Source: Gemmatimonadaceae bacterium
GTDB taxonomy: Bacteria; Gemmatimonadota; Gemmatimonadetes; Gemmatimonadales; Gemmatimonadaceae
Reading direction: 5' to 3'
Length of the DNA: 35,640 nt
Assembly (NCBI GenBank): GCA_016741895.1
Contig: JACVCT010000003.1
Span: 1-35,640, forward strand
Shown: positions 7,539-15,193 of the stretch, one piece after another
How positions within the stretch are numbered: the first letter of the stretch is position 1
Layout: each line of letters opens with the position of its first letter
Notes under the pieces: model-generated
Database searches by the model: none
What the model saw: only the letters and a program-made list of their open reading frames with translations
Told to the model about the DNA's origin: nothing
Position numbers and translations under genes: made by a program

Positions 7539-8804
7539 ATGCACAAGATTGCCCGCGCGGTTACGCGCACCACGGCGGGAGCCCTGCTGGTTCTGGGCGC
7601 CACCGCCTGTACGAGCGACTTCGTCTCCGTCACCAACCCCGACCTCATCGACGCGTCCACGGTGGACCCGACGGCCAGCGGTAACACGCTGGCCCTGTCG
7701 GCCCAGCAGAACTACGTGGACATGATCGGTCTGCTCGCCATGTACGGCGGCTGGTTCTCGGAAGAGGCGAACGTCTCCGACACCTTCCCCACCCGCAACG
7801 AGTTCGGCTTCCGCAACATCACGCCGCTGAACGGCTCGCTCAACACCGATGTCTGGCAGCCGCTTTCGCGTGCGATTGCGTCGGCCAAGCTGGTGCTCGA
7901 TCTGAGCCTGCCGGAGCCGCAGACCAACATCTCGCTCGCGCGTGCGGCCACGTTCCGTGGCTTCGCGATCCTGCAGATGGCGTCGGACTTCTGCACCGGC
8001 ACCTTCTCGGGTGGTCCGGAACTGACCACGGCGCAGATGCTGGACTCGGCCATCTTCTGGTTCGATCGCGCCAACACGGTGGGTCGTGCCAATGGGTCGG
8101 CCGCTGCGGTGGAGCTGGCCAACGCGGCGCTGGTGGGTCGGGCCCGTGCCAAGCTGCAGAAGGGTGACAACAGCGGCGCCGCCGCTGACGCCGCTCTGGT
8201 GCCGGCTGGTTTCGTGTCGAACCTGCGCTTCACGGACGACCTGGCCAACCGGAATCGCCTCAGCAACGATCTGTGGATCTTCTCCTTCACGCGTGGCTCC
8301 ATCAGCGTCGCGCCCTGGTATCGCCAGGGTGACCCGCGGGTGACCTACCGCGTGGAGGGCGGCACGCCGCCGGCCACGGCGGCGCCGCAGGATGCCGTGC
8401 CGGGTGGATTCCACCAGCAGACCAAGTACCCGGCCTTCGACTCGCCGATGCGTCTCGCCTCCAAGCTGGAAGCGGACTACATCGCGGCAGAAGCCTCGGG
8501 CAACGTGCAGACGCAGCTGGCGCTCATCAACGCCCGCCGCGCCGCCAATGGCCGTCCGGCCTACAACGGCGCGACGGACGCGGTCAGCGTGAAGACGGAG
8601 CTGTTCAACCAGCGCGCTCTCGAGTTCTACCTCGAAGGCAAGCGGGTCGCGGACATGCGCCGGTCGCCGGCCTCCGTGGCGGGTACCATCACCGCCGCTG
8701 GCCGTCCGTACTTCAAGCCCGGCTACGGCAACGTGGGGAACGACACCTGCTATCCCATTCCCTTCGTTGAGCGGGACAACAACGAAAACCTGCGCGGCCG
8801 GTAA
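7539..8804 (+). CDS. SusD/RagB-family outer-membrane lipoprotein
   Basis: SusD-like proteins are surface lipoproteins that capture a ligand and lid the SusC barrel. The 421-residue product has an N-terminal hydrophobic stretch and a lipobox-like GATAC with the candidate lipidated Cys at residue 24. The -3 residue is Ala rather than the more usual Leu. The middle is helical (TPR-like), including RAATFRGFAILQMASDF. The C-terminal SusD signature is clear: LFNQRALEFYLEGKRVADMRR, then CYPIPFVERDNNEN. It is shorter than typical SusD (~500 residues). It begins 13 bases after susC and is followed by a strong terminator, so the two form a two-gene operon. The ligand is unknown. Confidence 0.88.
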   Translation: MHKIARAVTRTTAGALLVLGATACTSDFVSVTNPDLIDASTVDPTASGNTLALSAQQNYVDMIGLLAMYGGWFSEEANVSDTFPTRNEFGFRNITPLNGSLNTDVWQPLSRAIASAKLVLDLSLPEPQTNISLARAATFRGFAILQMASDFCTGTFSGGPELTTAQMLDSAIFWFDRANTVGRANGSAAAVELANAALVGRARAKLQKGDNSGAAADAALVPAGFVSNLRFTDDLANRNRLSNDLWIFSFTRGSISVAPWYRQGDPRVTYRVEGGTPPATAAPQDAVPGGFHQQTKYPAFDSPMRLASKLEADYIAAEASGNVQTQLALINARRAANGRPAYNGATDAVSVKTELFNQRALEFYLEGKRVADMRRSPASVAGTITAAGRPYFKPGYGNVGNDTCYPIPFVERDNNENLRGR

Positions 8805-9157
8805 GTCTCCGCCGTCTTGGAAGTTGTGGAACGGGGAGGAGCGAAAGCTCCTCCCCGTTCGTGTTTCTGAGGTGCCGAATGCTGTAACGACAAGTGGACA
8901 CTTTAATGTGTAATCTCATGTTGACAGTTGCAGTCCGAAGCCGCACCTTGCAGCAGGGGGAGATGCGCCAGACAGCGCGGCTGCCCACATTGCGTCAGGG
9001 GCCGCTCGACTCCCCGCCACGTCAGGAACCCGTTGGGCCGTTTTGCGTTGATTTCGGGTAACGTGCCGTCGCGAAGCCCTGCAGGGAACCTCCATCCCTC
9101 GTGCCCCTTGCCCCACCACGCCCTGATGCGCTGTTCGACCCCGCGGCCCCCCCACGC
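8805..9157. other. Gap between susD and crtB
   Basis: About 350 bases hold the susD terminator (8830-8866) and then ~290 bases that must contain the crtB promoter. A TTGACA stands at 8921-8926, but no good -10 lies 16-18 bases downstream. TAATCT at 8911-8916 has no matching -35. No promoter can be named with confidence, and no gene is seen. Confidence 0.5.
8830..8866 (+). terminator. Intrinsic terminator after susD
   Basis: A perfect 13-bp stem, AACGGGGAGGAGC (8830-8842) with GCTCCTCCCCGTT (8847-8859), closes on a GAAA tetraloop and is followed by CGTGTTT. It lies 25 bases after the susD stop. The T-tract is short, but the stem is exceptionally strong. Confidence 0.85.
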
Positions 9158-10237
9158 ATGATTCGTCCGAGCCACACGCCCTCCCACCTGCGGCACGGCC
9201 AGCCGGATCCTGCGCGCCTCAATCCGGCGCTGGAGGCCGCCCCGTCCATCGACGGGGCCGTCGACGCGGCGGAGTGCGCCCGTATCACGGCCGCACACGC
9301 CCGCACCTTCTCGCTGGCCAGCAAGCTGCTGCCCGAGCACAAGCGACGGGCCGCCTATGCGCTCTATGCGTTCTGCCGGGTGGCCGATGATCTGGTCGAT
9401 CACGCCGACGGCGGGAACGTCACGGCCCTGCGTGACCAGCTCGGCGCCTACCGCACCGCACTCGAAGACGCGCTCGCCGGCCGCCCCAGTGGCCCCATCT
9501 TCCGCGAGCTGGCCTGGGTCTCCCGTACCTACGGCGTGTCGCCGGCCCCGCTCTTCGAACTGCTCGACGGCGTGGCCCGTGATCTGGTGGCGCAGCGCTA
9601 CGAGACCTGGGCCGAGCTCGAACAGTACTGCGAGGGCGTGGCCAGTTCCGTGGGCGAGATGTGCACCTACGTGTTCGGCGTGCCCGCCGGCCCCGCCATG
9701 CGTGAGCAGGCCATTCGCTACGCGCGCACCCTCGGCACGGCCATGCAGCTCACCAACATCCTGCGGGATGTGGGCGAGGACGCACAGCGTGGACGGGTGT
9801 ATCTGCCGGCCGAGGACATGGCGCGATTCGGCCTCCGCCCTGACGATGTCCTGGAGCGTGGTGTATCGCTCGCCCTCGATCCGGCCTGGGCGCAGCTCAT
9901 GGCCTTCGAGGTGAGCCGTGCGCGTGCCCTGTACGAAGCGGCCATGCCCGGCATCGCCCTGCTCGACGTGGATGCCCAGCGCTGCGCCGCCGCCTGCGCG
10001 GTGGGCTACGCGGGGATCCTGCGCGCCATCGAAGCGCAGCATTACGACACGCTCAGCACCCGCGCGCGCCTCGGTCGCATGGCCCGACTCGGCATCCTGT
10101 GGAACGCGTGGCGCTATCGTGCGCCCTCGCCCGACTTCTCTGCGCTGGGCCACGGGCCCCGGGTTTCCTGGGAGCCCAACGCCGCTTCGGCCCGCATCAG
10201 TGCCGGTCGGACGGACGCCCGCGTGCGTTTGGCCTGA
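9158..10237 (+). CDS. crtB: Phytoene synthase
   Basis: CrtB condenses two geranylgeranyl diphosphates to phytoene, the first committed carotenoid step, in the cytosol or at the membrane face. The product has the squalene/phytoene synthase fold with HARTFSLASKLLP, FCRVADDLVDH (first Asp-rich motif, DDLVD) and LGTAMQLTNILRDVGEDAQRG in two overlapping parts (second Asp-rich motif, DVGED), then GRVYLP. From the ATG at 9158 it is 359 residues. A GTG at 9101 in the same frame would add 19 unconserved, proline-rich residues. Neither start has a good ribosome-binding site, so the start is open. It heads the cluster crtB, cruF-like, small membrane gene, crtI. Confidence 0.92.
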   Translation: MIRPSHTPSHLRHGQPDPARLNPALEAAPSIDGAVDAAECARITAAHARTFSLASKLLPEHKRRAAYALYAFCRVADDLVDHADGGNVTALRDQLGAYRTALEDALAGRPSGPIFRELAWVSRTYGVSPAPLFELLDGVARDLVAQRYETWAELEQYCEGVASSVGEMCTYVFGVPAGPAMREQAIRYARTLGTAMQLTNILRDVGEDAQRGRVYLPAEDMARFGLRPDDVLERGVSLALDPAWAQLMAFEVSRARALYEAAMPGIALLDVDAQRCAAACAVGYAGILRAIEAQHYDTLSTRARLGRMARLGILWNAWRYRAPSPDFSALGHGPRVSWEPNAASARISAGRTDARVRLA

Positions 10238-10274
10238 TTTCAACGGGCCGACACGGCCCGAGGACGGTTCTTTC

Positions 10275-11219
10275 ATGTCGACTGCTTCCACGCCTGACGC
10301 GCACCGCTCGCCCCTGCTGCGGATCTCGTCGTTCACTCTGCTCTGGCACGCCCTGGCCAGCGTGTTTTCGGCGTTTGCCTTTGCCACCTTCCTGCGGCCG
10401 CCGTTTCCGGAGTGGCTGCAGACCCCGCAGAACCAGAAGGCGATGGCCATCGGCTTCACCTACGGCGGCGCCATCACGGTGACGCTGGGCGCGGTGGCGG
10501 GTCTGGCCTTCCTGGCCTGGGCCATCGGCACGCGCAAGGCGCTCATCACCTTTGCCATTGCCTTCGTGCTGGCCTTTGCCTCGGAGTACGCGGGCACGCG
10601 CTGGGACTATCCCTTCGGTGCGTACGAGTATTCGAGCCAGCTAGGCTACAAGATCGGTGGACGGGTGCCCTTCAACATCCCCACCTCGTGGTTCTACATG
10701 CTGGTGGCGTCACTGGCCATTTGCGCGCGCATCCTGCCGGCCAAGGATGATCGCACCTCCAAGTGGTGGTGGGCCTTCGTGGGTGGCGTCGTGCTGACCC
10801 TGTGGGACGTGTCGATGGACCCGGCCATGGTGAAGACCAACCACTGGTTCTGGGAAATGGGCACGCTCGCTGATCGCCACCCCTTCGTGCGATTCATTGG
10901 TGCCCCGATTTTCTACGGCATGCCGCTCACCAACTGGCTGGGCTGGCTGCTGACGGGCATTCTCGTGGCTCGGGCCATGCTGGCCGTCGTGCCACCGTCG
11001 GTGTGGGCGGCCAAGGTCGCCCCGCATCGCCTGCCCTTTGTGCTCTACGCCGTGAACGGTCTGCTGCCCATTGCCATCTGCCTGCGCTGGGACATGGTGC
11101 CGGCTGGCATCCTGGGCTTCATCGCCATGGCGGTGCCGCTCTGGGCCGCGCTGCGCCAGTCGCCGGGGCTCGAGCGGCGGGTGAGCCCAAGCGGCGTGCC
11201 CCTGCCCTCGGGCCGCTGA
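10275..11219 (+). CDS. cruF: CruF-type carotenoid 1,2-hydratase (membrane protein)
   Basis: This 314-residue membrane protein matches the carotenoid-biosynthesis family that includes CruF, which adds water across the C-1,2 bond of acyclic carotenoids. Motifs are EYAGTRWDYPFGAYEY, LGYKIGGRVPFNIPTSWFYM and WDVSMDPAM, embedded in seven or eight hydrophobic segments. The polar, aromatic and acidic residues between helices are the likely active-site region. It follows crtB by 37 bases and precedes crtI. Gemmatimonas is reported to make oscillol-type carotenoids with C-1 hydroxyls, so a 1,2-hydratase fits. The family also contains bisanhydrobacterioruberin hydratases; the exact substrate is inferred. 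Confidence 0.82.
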   Translation: MSTASTPDAHRSPLLRISSFTLLWHALASVFSAFAFATFLRPPFPEWLQTPQNQKAMAIGFTYGGAITVTLGAVAGLAFLAWAIGTRKALITFAIAFVLAFASEYAGTRWDYPFGAYEYSSQLGYKIGGRVPFNIPTSWFYMLVASLAICARILPAKDDRTSKWWWAFVGGVVLTLWDVSMDPAMVKTNHWFWEMGTLADRHPFVRFIGAPIFYGMPLTNWLGWLLTGILVARAMLAVVPPSVWAAKVAPHRLPFVLYAVNGLLPIAICLRWDMVPAGILGFIAMAVPLWAALRQSPGLERRVSPSGVPLPSGR

Positions 11220-11262
11220 GCCCGCATTCCGCAGTCATCCCCCCGTCACACGGCGGCGCACG

Positions 11263-11559
11263 TTGGAACGACTGACGGCGGTCTTTGATTCTGATCTATT
11301 GCCGGTCGGCATTCTCGTATTCATCGTGCTCGAAGCGGTGGTGCTGATTGGCTGGCAGCGGCGACGCGATGCGCGTCAGGCGTCACCCCACACCGCCGGT
11401 GTGGTCCCGCTGCTAACGTTCCTGGGTGCCGGCGGCTCGCTGGTGGCGGCGATGATCTTTCACCGCCGCCCGGATCCGTCGCCCGAAGGGTTTGCCGTCG
11501 CCATGCTCTGTGCGCTGGTGATCCACCTCTGGCACCTCGCCGTCCTGCTGCGTCGTTGA
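11263..11559 (+). CDS. Small membrane protein inside the carotenoid cluster, unknown function
   Basis: I do not recognise this 98-residue product. It has three hydrophobic segments (about residues 13-30, 46-65 and 77-95), separated by basic loops (WQRRRDARQ and FHRRPDPSPEG), so it is a small multi-pass inner-membrane protein. The start is a TTG at 11263, chosen as the most upstream codon after the cruF-like stop. No strong ribosome-binding site was found, and a start slightly downstream is possible. It sits 43 bases after cruF and 52 before crtI on the same strand, so it is probably co-transcribed with carotenoid genes. A role in pigment synthesis or membrane assembly is inference from position only. 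Confidence 0.6.
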   Translation: MERLTAVFDSDLLPVGILVFIVLEAVVLIGWQRRRDARQASPHTAGVVPLLTFLGAGGSLVAAMIFHRRPDPSPEGFAVAMLCALVIHLWHLAVLLRR

Positions 11560-11611
11560 GCGAAGCCCGCTCGGCGCGTGGCGGACCACGATTCCTCTTC
11601 GCCGGTCGTTC

Positions 11612-13144
11612 ATGCGCATCGTTGTCATCGGGAGCGGGTTCGGCGGTCTCGCCGCAGCCATTCGCCTGCAGGCTCAGGGCCACGACGTCACCATCGTGGA
11701 GAAGCTCGACAAGCCGGGCGGCCGCGCCTACGTGTTCGAGCAGGACGGCTTCACCTTCGATGCCGGCCCCACCATCATCACGGCGCCCTGGGTGCTCGAC
11801 GAGCTCTTCGCCCTGACGGGGCGCAAGACGGCCGACTACATCCAGCTCAAACTCCTCGATCCGTTCTACAACATCCGTTTCGAGGACGGCACGGTTTTCC
11901 ACTACAACGGCGACCGCGAGAATCTGCTGCGCCAGGTGGAGGAGTTCTCGCCGGCCGACCGCGCGGGCTACGAGCGATTCCGCGAGAAGTCGTGGGAAAT
12001 CTTCAATGTCGGCATGCCGCTCATCGACAAGCCGTTCCTGACGTTCGGCTCGATGGTGAAGGTGCTGCCTGAACTCATTCGCACGCGCGCGGACAAGTCG
12101 GTGGCGGCCATGGCCAACACCTATCTGCGCGATGAGCGGCTGCGGCAGGTGTTCTCGTTCCACCCGCTGCTGGTGGGTGGCAATCCGTATGCGGCCAGCT
12201 CGATGTACGCCCTCATTCACAAGCTCGAGCAGCAGTGGGGCGTGCTCTTTGCCATGGGCGGTACCGGCGCGCTCGTGCGCGCCCTTGTGCAGGCCTTCGA
12301 GGACCTCGGCGGCCGCATCCGGTTGTCCAGCGAAGTGGCGGAAATCGAGGTGAGCGATGCGCGTCGCACCACCGGCGTGCGCCTGAAGGGCGGCGAACGC
12401 GTGGCCGCCGACGCGGTGGTGTGCAATGGCGATCTCGTGCAGGCATATCGCACACTCATCGCGCCCGACAAGCGGCCCAAGGTAAGCAACCGGCGGGTGG
12501 AGAAGCTCAAGCATTCCATGAGCCTCTTCGTCATCTACTTCGGGACCAACCGGAAGTACGAGGACATTGCGCACCACGAGATTCTCATGGGGCCGCGCTA
12601 CCGCGAACTGCTCGAGGACATCTTCGAGCGCAAGATCGTGGCCGACGACTTCTCGCTGTATCTGCACCGCCCCACCGCCACCGACCCGTCGCTGGCGCCT
12701 CCGGGACACGACTGCTGGTATGTGCTCTCGCCGGTGCCGCATCTGGGCAGCGGGACAGATTGGGAGACCATGGCGCCGCGATACCGCGATCGCATCATGG
12801 CCTACCTCGAGGAGCGCTATCTGCCCGAGCTGTCACGTCACATCGTGACGGAGCGTCGCATCGATCCGCGCTATTTCGAACACACGCTCAACAGCTACAT
12901 GGGCAGTGCCTTCGGTCCGGAGCCGGTGCTCACGCAGTCGGCCTGGTTCCGCCCGCACAACCGCGCGCCCGACATCCCGAACCTCTACTTCTGCGGCGCC
13001 GGCACCCACCCGGGCGCGGGATTGCCGGGTGTGATTGCGTCGGGCAAAATCGTGGCCGATCTCATCGGCACCGCACCACGCAAGGAAGCCGCGCGCAGTG
13101 ACGCCGCGCGTCCCGTCGCGCCGCGCGCCACAGCCAAGGTGTAG
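11612..13144 (+). CDS. crtI: Phytoene desaturase (CrtI family)
   Basis: CrtI desaturates phytoene stepwise to neurosporene, lycopene or beyond, using bound FAD. The 510-residue product opens with the dinucleotide-binding loop VIGSGFGGLAAAIRL (residues 5-19, GxGxxG), then EKLDKPGGRAY and FDAGPTII. It ends with the CrtI signature NLYFCGAGTHPGAGLPGVIA in the FAD-closing C-terminal region. About 25 Ala/Arg-rich residues trail after the fold. CrtD-type 3,4-desaturases share the same architecture, so the exact number and place of desaturations is not fixed by sequence. Placement with crtB favours the primary phytoene desaturase. Confidence 0.9.
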   Translation: MRIVVIGSGFGGLAAAIRLQAQGHDVTIVEKLDKPGGRAYVFEQDGFTFDAGPTIITAPWVLDELFALTGRKTADYIQLKLLDPFYNIRFEDGTVFHYNGDRENLLRQVEEFSPADRAGYERFREKSWEIFNVGMPLIDKPFLTFGSMVKVLPELIRTRADKSVAAMANTYLRDERLRQVFSFHPLLVGGNPYAASSMYALIHKLEQQWGVLFAMGGTGALVRALVQAFEDLGGRIRLSSEVAEIEVSDARRTTGVRLKGGERVAADAVVCNGDLVQAYRTLIAPDKRPKVSNRRVEKLKHSMSLFVIYFGTNRKYEDIAHHEILMGPRYRELLEDIFERKIVADDFSLYLHRPTATDPSLAPPGHDCWYVLSPVPHLGSGTDWETMAPRYRDRIMAYLEERYLPELSRHIVTERRIDPRYFEHTLNSYMGSAFGPEPVLTQSAWFRPHNRAPDIPNLYFCGAGTHPGAGLPGVIASGKIVADLIGTAPRKEAARSDAARPVAPRATAKV

Positions 13145-13158
13145 GTACAACGCAGTCG

Positions 13159-13180
13159 CCTCGCGGGGCATCCCGCGGGG
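13159..13180 (+). terminator. Possible terminator between crtI and tig
   Basis: A 9-bp GC-rich stem with one G-T pair (13159-13167 with 13172-13180) closes on GCAT, just after the crtI stop. It is followed by CTTCTG rather than a T-run, so it may only attenuate transcription. Confidence 0.45.
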
Positions 13181-13182
13181 CT

Positions 13183-13213
13183 TCTGAAGGCCTTCCCCGC
13201 CCCACTAGATTTT
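13183..13213 (+). promoter_or_regulatory. Candidate promoter for tig, possibly giving a leaderless mRNA
   Basis: TCTG (13183-13186), a 19-base spacer and TAGATTTT (13206-13213) resemble the TTTG-N19/20-TAnnTTTG form with one mismatch in each box. The same spacing is seen before susC. The TAGATT part ends 7 bases before the tig ATG, so transcription could begin at or next to the start codon. No ribosome-binding site is visible before tig. Confidence 0.35.
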
Positions 13214-13218
13214 CCGGG

Positions 13219-14463
13219 ATGAACATTTCCATTACCCCGACCGAAACCGCCGGGGTCTCCCGGCGTCTGCAGATCACGGTGCCGGCTGATACCGTGGCGT
13301 CGTACGAGGACCAGGCGGCGCGCAAGTACGCGACGCAGGTCCGCATTCCGGGCTTCCGTCCGGGCAAGGCGCCGCCGTCGATGGTGCGCAAGAAGTTTCC
13401 CGAGGCCGTGCGCCAGGAAGCCATCGAGCTCGTCATCAACGAAGCGTTCCGCGAAGCCATCGACCGCGAGGGCCTCAAGCTGGCCGCGCAGCCGCATGTG
13501 CACCACCTCAAGGCCGAGCCCGGCCAGCCGCTCGAGTTCGAGCTGCATTGCGAGGTGCGTCCGGAGCTGACGCTGGAGAAGCTCGAGGGCTTCACGCTCA
13601 ACCGCACCGAGACCGTCGTCACCGACACGCTCGTGGAAGAGCAGATCGAGCGCATTCGTGAGCAGAAGGCGGAGTGGGCGCCGGTGGAAGAGAAGCCCGC
13701 ACCGGGCGACATGGTCACCGTGCTGCTGTCCACGGCCGAAGCCGACGGCTCGCTGCCCGAAGGCAAGGAATACCGCATCGTTCTCGGCGGCGGTCAGGCC
13801 ATTGCCGGCATCGAGGAACTGGTGATGGAAACGGCGCCGGGTGGCACCACCGAGCGCTCGGTGCGCTGGCCCGATGACTTCCCCGACGAGTCGCAGCGCG
13901 GCGTGAGCAAGCTGGTGCGTGTCACGCTCAAGGACGTCAAGCGCAAGGCGCTGCCGGCGCTCGACGACGCCTTTGCGCGCGAAGTCGGCGATTTCGACAC
14001 CATCGACGCGCTGCGCGACGCGGTGCGCAAGGACATGGGCGATCACGCGCGCCGCGAGGCCGATGCCGATGTGCGCGGTCAGCTCATCCAGCAGATTGCC
14101 GAGGCCAATCCGTTCGACGTGCCCAAGGCCTGGGTCATGCAGCTGGTGGACGGCTACATGCAGATGTACGGCGTCCCCGACAACCAGAAGCAGAACTTCG
14201 CCAAGGAGTTCATGCCGATGGCCGAGAATCAGGTGCGTCGTGACCTCATCATCGACACCATTGCCGAGCGCGAGTCGCTGGCGGCCAGTGCCGCCGACGT
14301 GGACGCCCGTGTCGAAGAGCTCGCCAAGGCCCGGAACGCCGATCCTGGCCAGGTGTACGCGCAACTCCAGAAGCAGGGCCGCCTCCAGGAAATCGAGCGT
14401 GAGCTCACCGAGGAGCGCGTGTTCGCCTGGCTGTTCGAGAAGAACCCCGTGTCGGCGGCGTAA
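13219..14463 (+). CDS. tig: Trigger factor
   Basis: Trigger factor is the ribosome-bound chaperone and prolyl isomerase that meets nascent chains. The 414-residue product is near family length. Its N-terminal ribosome-binding domain carries the signature [11 protein letters not shown] (residues 43-53). A middle FKBP-type isomerase domain follows (about 155-245; [24 protein letters not shown]), and then the helical C-terminal cradle. It precedes clpP by 38 bases, the usual pairing of chaperone and protease. The ATG at 13219 is the only start giving the conserved beginning. Confidence 0.95.
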   Translation: MNISITPTETAGVSRRLQITVPADTVASYEDQAARKYATQVRIPGFRPGKAPPSMVRKKFPEAVRQEAIELVINEAFREAIDREGLKLAAQPHVHHLKAEPGQPLEFELHCEVRPELTLEKLEGFTLNRTETVVTDTLVEEQIERIREQKAEWAPVEEKPAPGDMVTVLLSTAEADGSLPEGKEYRIVLGGGQAIAGIEELVMETAPGGTTERSVRWPDDFPDESQRGVSKLVRVTLKDVKRKALPALDDAFAREVGDFDTIDALRDAVRKDMGDHARREADADVRGQLIQQIAEANPFDVPKAWVMQLVDGYMQMYGVPDNQKQNFAKEFMPMAENQVRRDLIIDTIAERESLAASAADVDARVEELAKARNADPGQVYAQLQKQGRLQEIERELTEERVFAWLFEKNPVSAA

Positions 14464-14501
14464 GCCCCGACCCCGCAGTCACCCGTACCGGAGAAGGCAG
14501 C

Positions 14502-15110
14502 ATGGCATCGATTTACATGCCGTACATCATCGAGCGCTCGAGCCGAGGGGAGCGGACGTACGACATCTTCTCGCGCCTCCTGATGGACCGCATCATCTTC
14601 CTCGGTTCGCCGATCAATGATGACGTGGCCAACATCATCATTGCGCAGATGTTGTTCCTCGAGGCGGACAACCCGGAGAAGCCCATCCACCTGTACATCA
14701 ACTCGCCGGGTGGCTCGGTGTCGGCGGGTCTGGCCATGTACGACACCATGCAGTTCATCAAGGCACCCGTGCACACCACCTGCATGGGCATGGCGGCCTC
14801 CATGGGCGCCTTCCTGCTCTGCGCCGGCGCCGCTGGCCATCGCAGCGCCCTGCCGCACAGCCGCATCATGATCCACCAGCCGTCGCAGAACGGTGGCGGT
14901 GGTTCGGCGTCGGACATCGAGATTCAGGCTCGCGAGATCCTGTATCTGCGCAGCAAGATGAACGAGCTCATGTCCAAGCACTCGGGTCGCCCCATCGAGC
15001 AGATCGAGCGGGACACCGATCGCGATCGTTTCATGAGCGCCGACGATGCCAAGGTGTACGGCCTCGTGGACAACGTCATCCAGCATCAGGCGGAACTGGT
15101 CGCGCGCTGA
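14502..15110 (+). CDS. clpP: ATP-dependent Clp protease proteolytic subunit
   Basis: ClpP forms the double-ring serine protease chamber that works with ClpX. The 202-residue product shows [20 protein letters not shown] and [11 protein letters not shown] with the catalytic Ser at residue 100. His125 (MIHQP) and Asp175 (RDTDRD) complete the triad; spacing matches E. coli ClpP apart from one inserted residue in the GGGG loop. A ribosome-binding site, GGAGAAGG, stands before the ATG. The N-terminus is short, with little or no propeptide. In many bacteria clpX follows directly. Here a reverse-strand module intervenes and clpX starts ~2.5 kb downstream. Confidence 0.96.
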   Translation: MASIYMPYIIERSSRGERTYDIFSRLLMDRIIFLGSPINDDVANIIIAQMLFLEADNPEKPIHLYINSPGGSVSAGLAMYDTMQFIKAPVHTTCMGMAASMGAFLLCAGAAGHRSALPHSRIMIHQPSQNGGGGSASDIEIQAREILYLRSKMNELMSKHSGRPIEQIERDTDRDRFMSADDAKVYGLVDNVIQHQAELVAR

Positions 15111-15134
15111 TCTCGGCGTCCAACGCAGGGATTG

Positions 15135-15168
15135 AACGGCAGGTCGGAGACATTCCGGCCTGCCGTTT
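15135..15168. terminator. Bidirectional terminator between clpP and the P450 gene
   Basis: AACGGCAGG (15135-15143) and CCTGCCGTT (15159-15167) form a perfect 9-bp stem, extended inside by CGGA/TCCG. A short T stretch follows on the plus strand and AA precedes the stem, so it could end both convergent transcripts. Confidence 0.65.
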
Positions 15169-15193
15169 GTGCATTCATCGCCCCTGCGCTGCG

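Noticed and set aside
4757-7687. Very long open frame (976 codons) opposite susC
   Set aside because: It is exactly antisense to a clear TonB-dependent receptor, and its translation is His/Arg/Val-rich without motifs. GC-rich codon use leaves the opposite strand open.
8903-10459. Long minus-strand frame (518 codons) opposite crtB
   Set aside because: Low-complexity Gly/Arg/His translation lying over a well-supported crtB; a composition shadow.
13186-13195. GAAGGCCTTC palindrome before tig
   Set aside because: Ten bases with no loop in a GC-rich gap; likely to occur by chance and has no further support as an operator.
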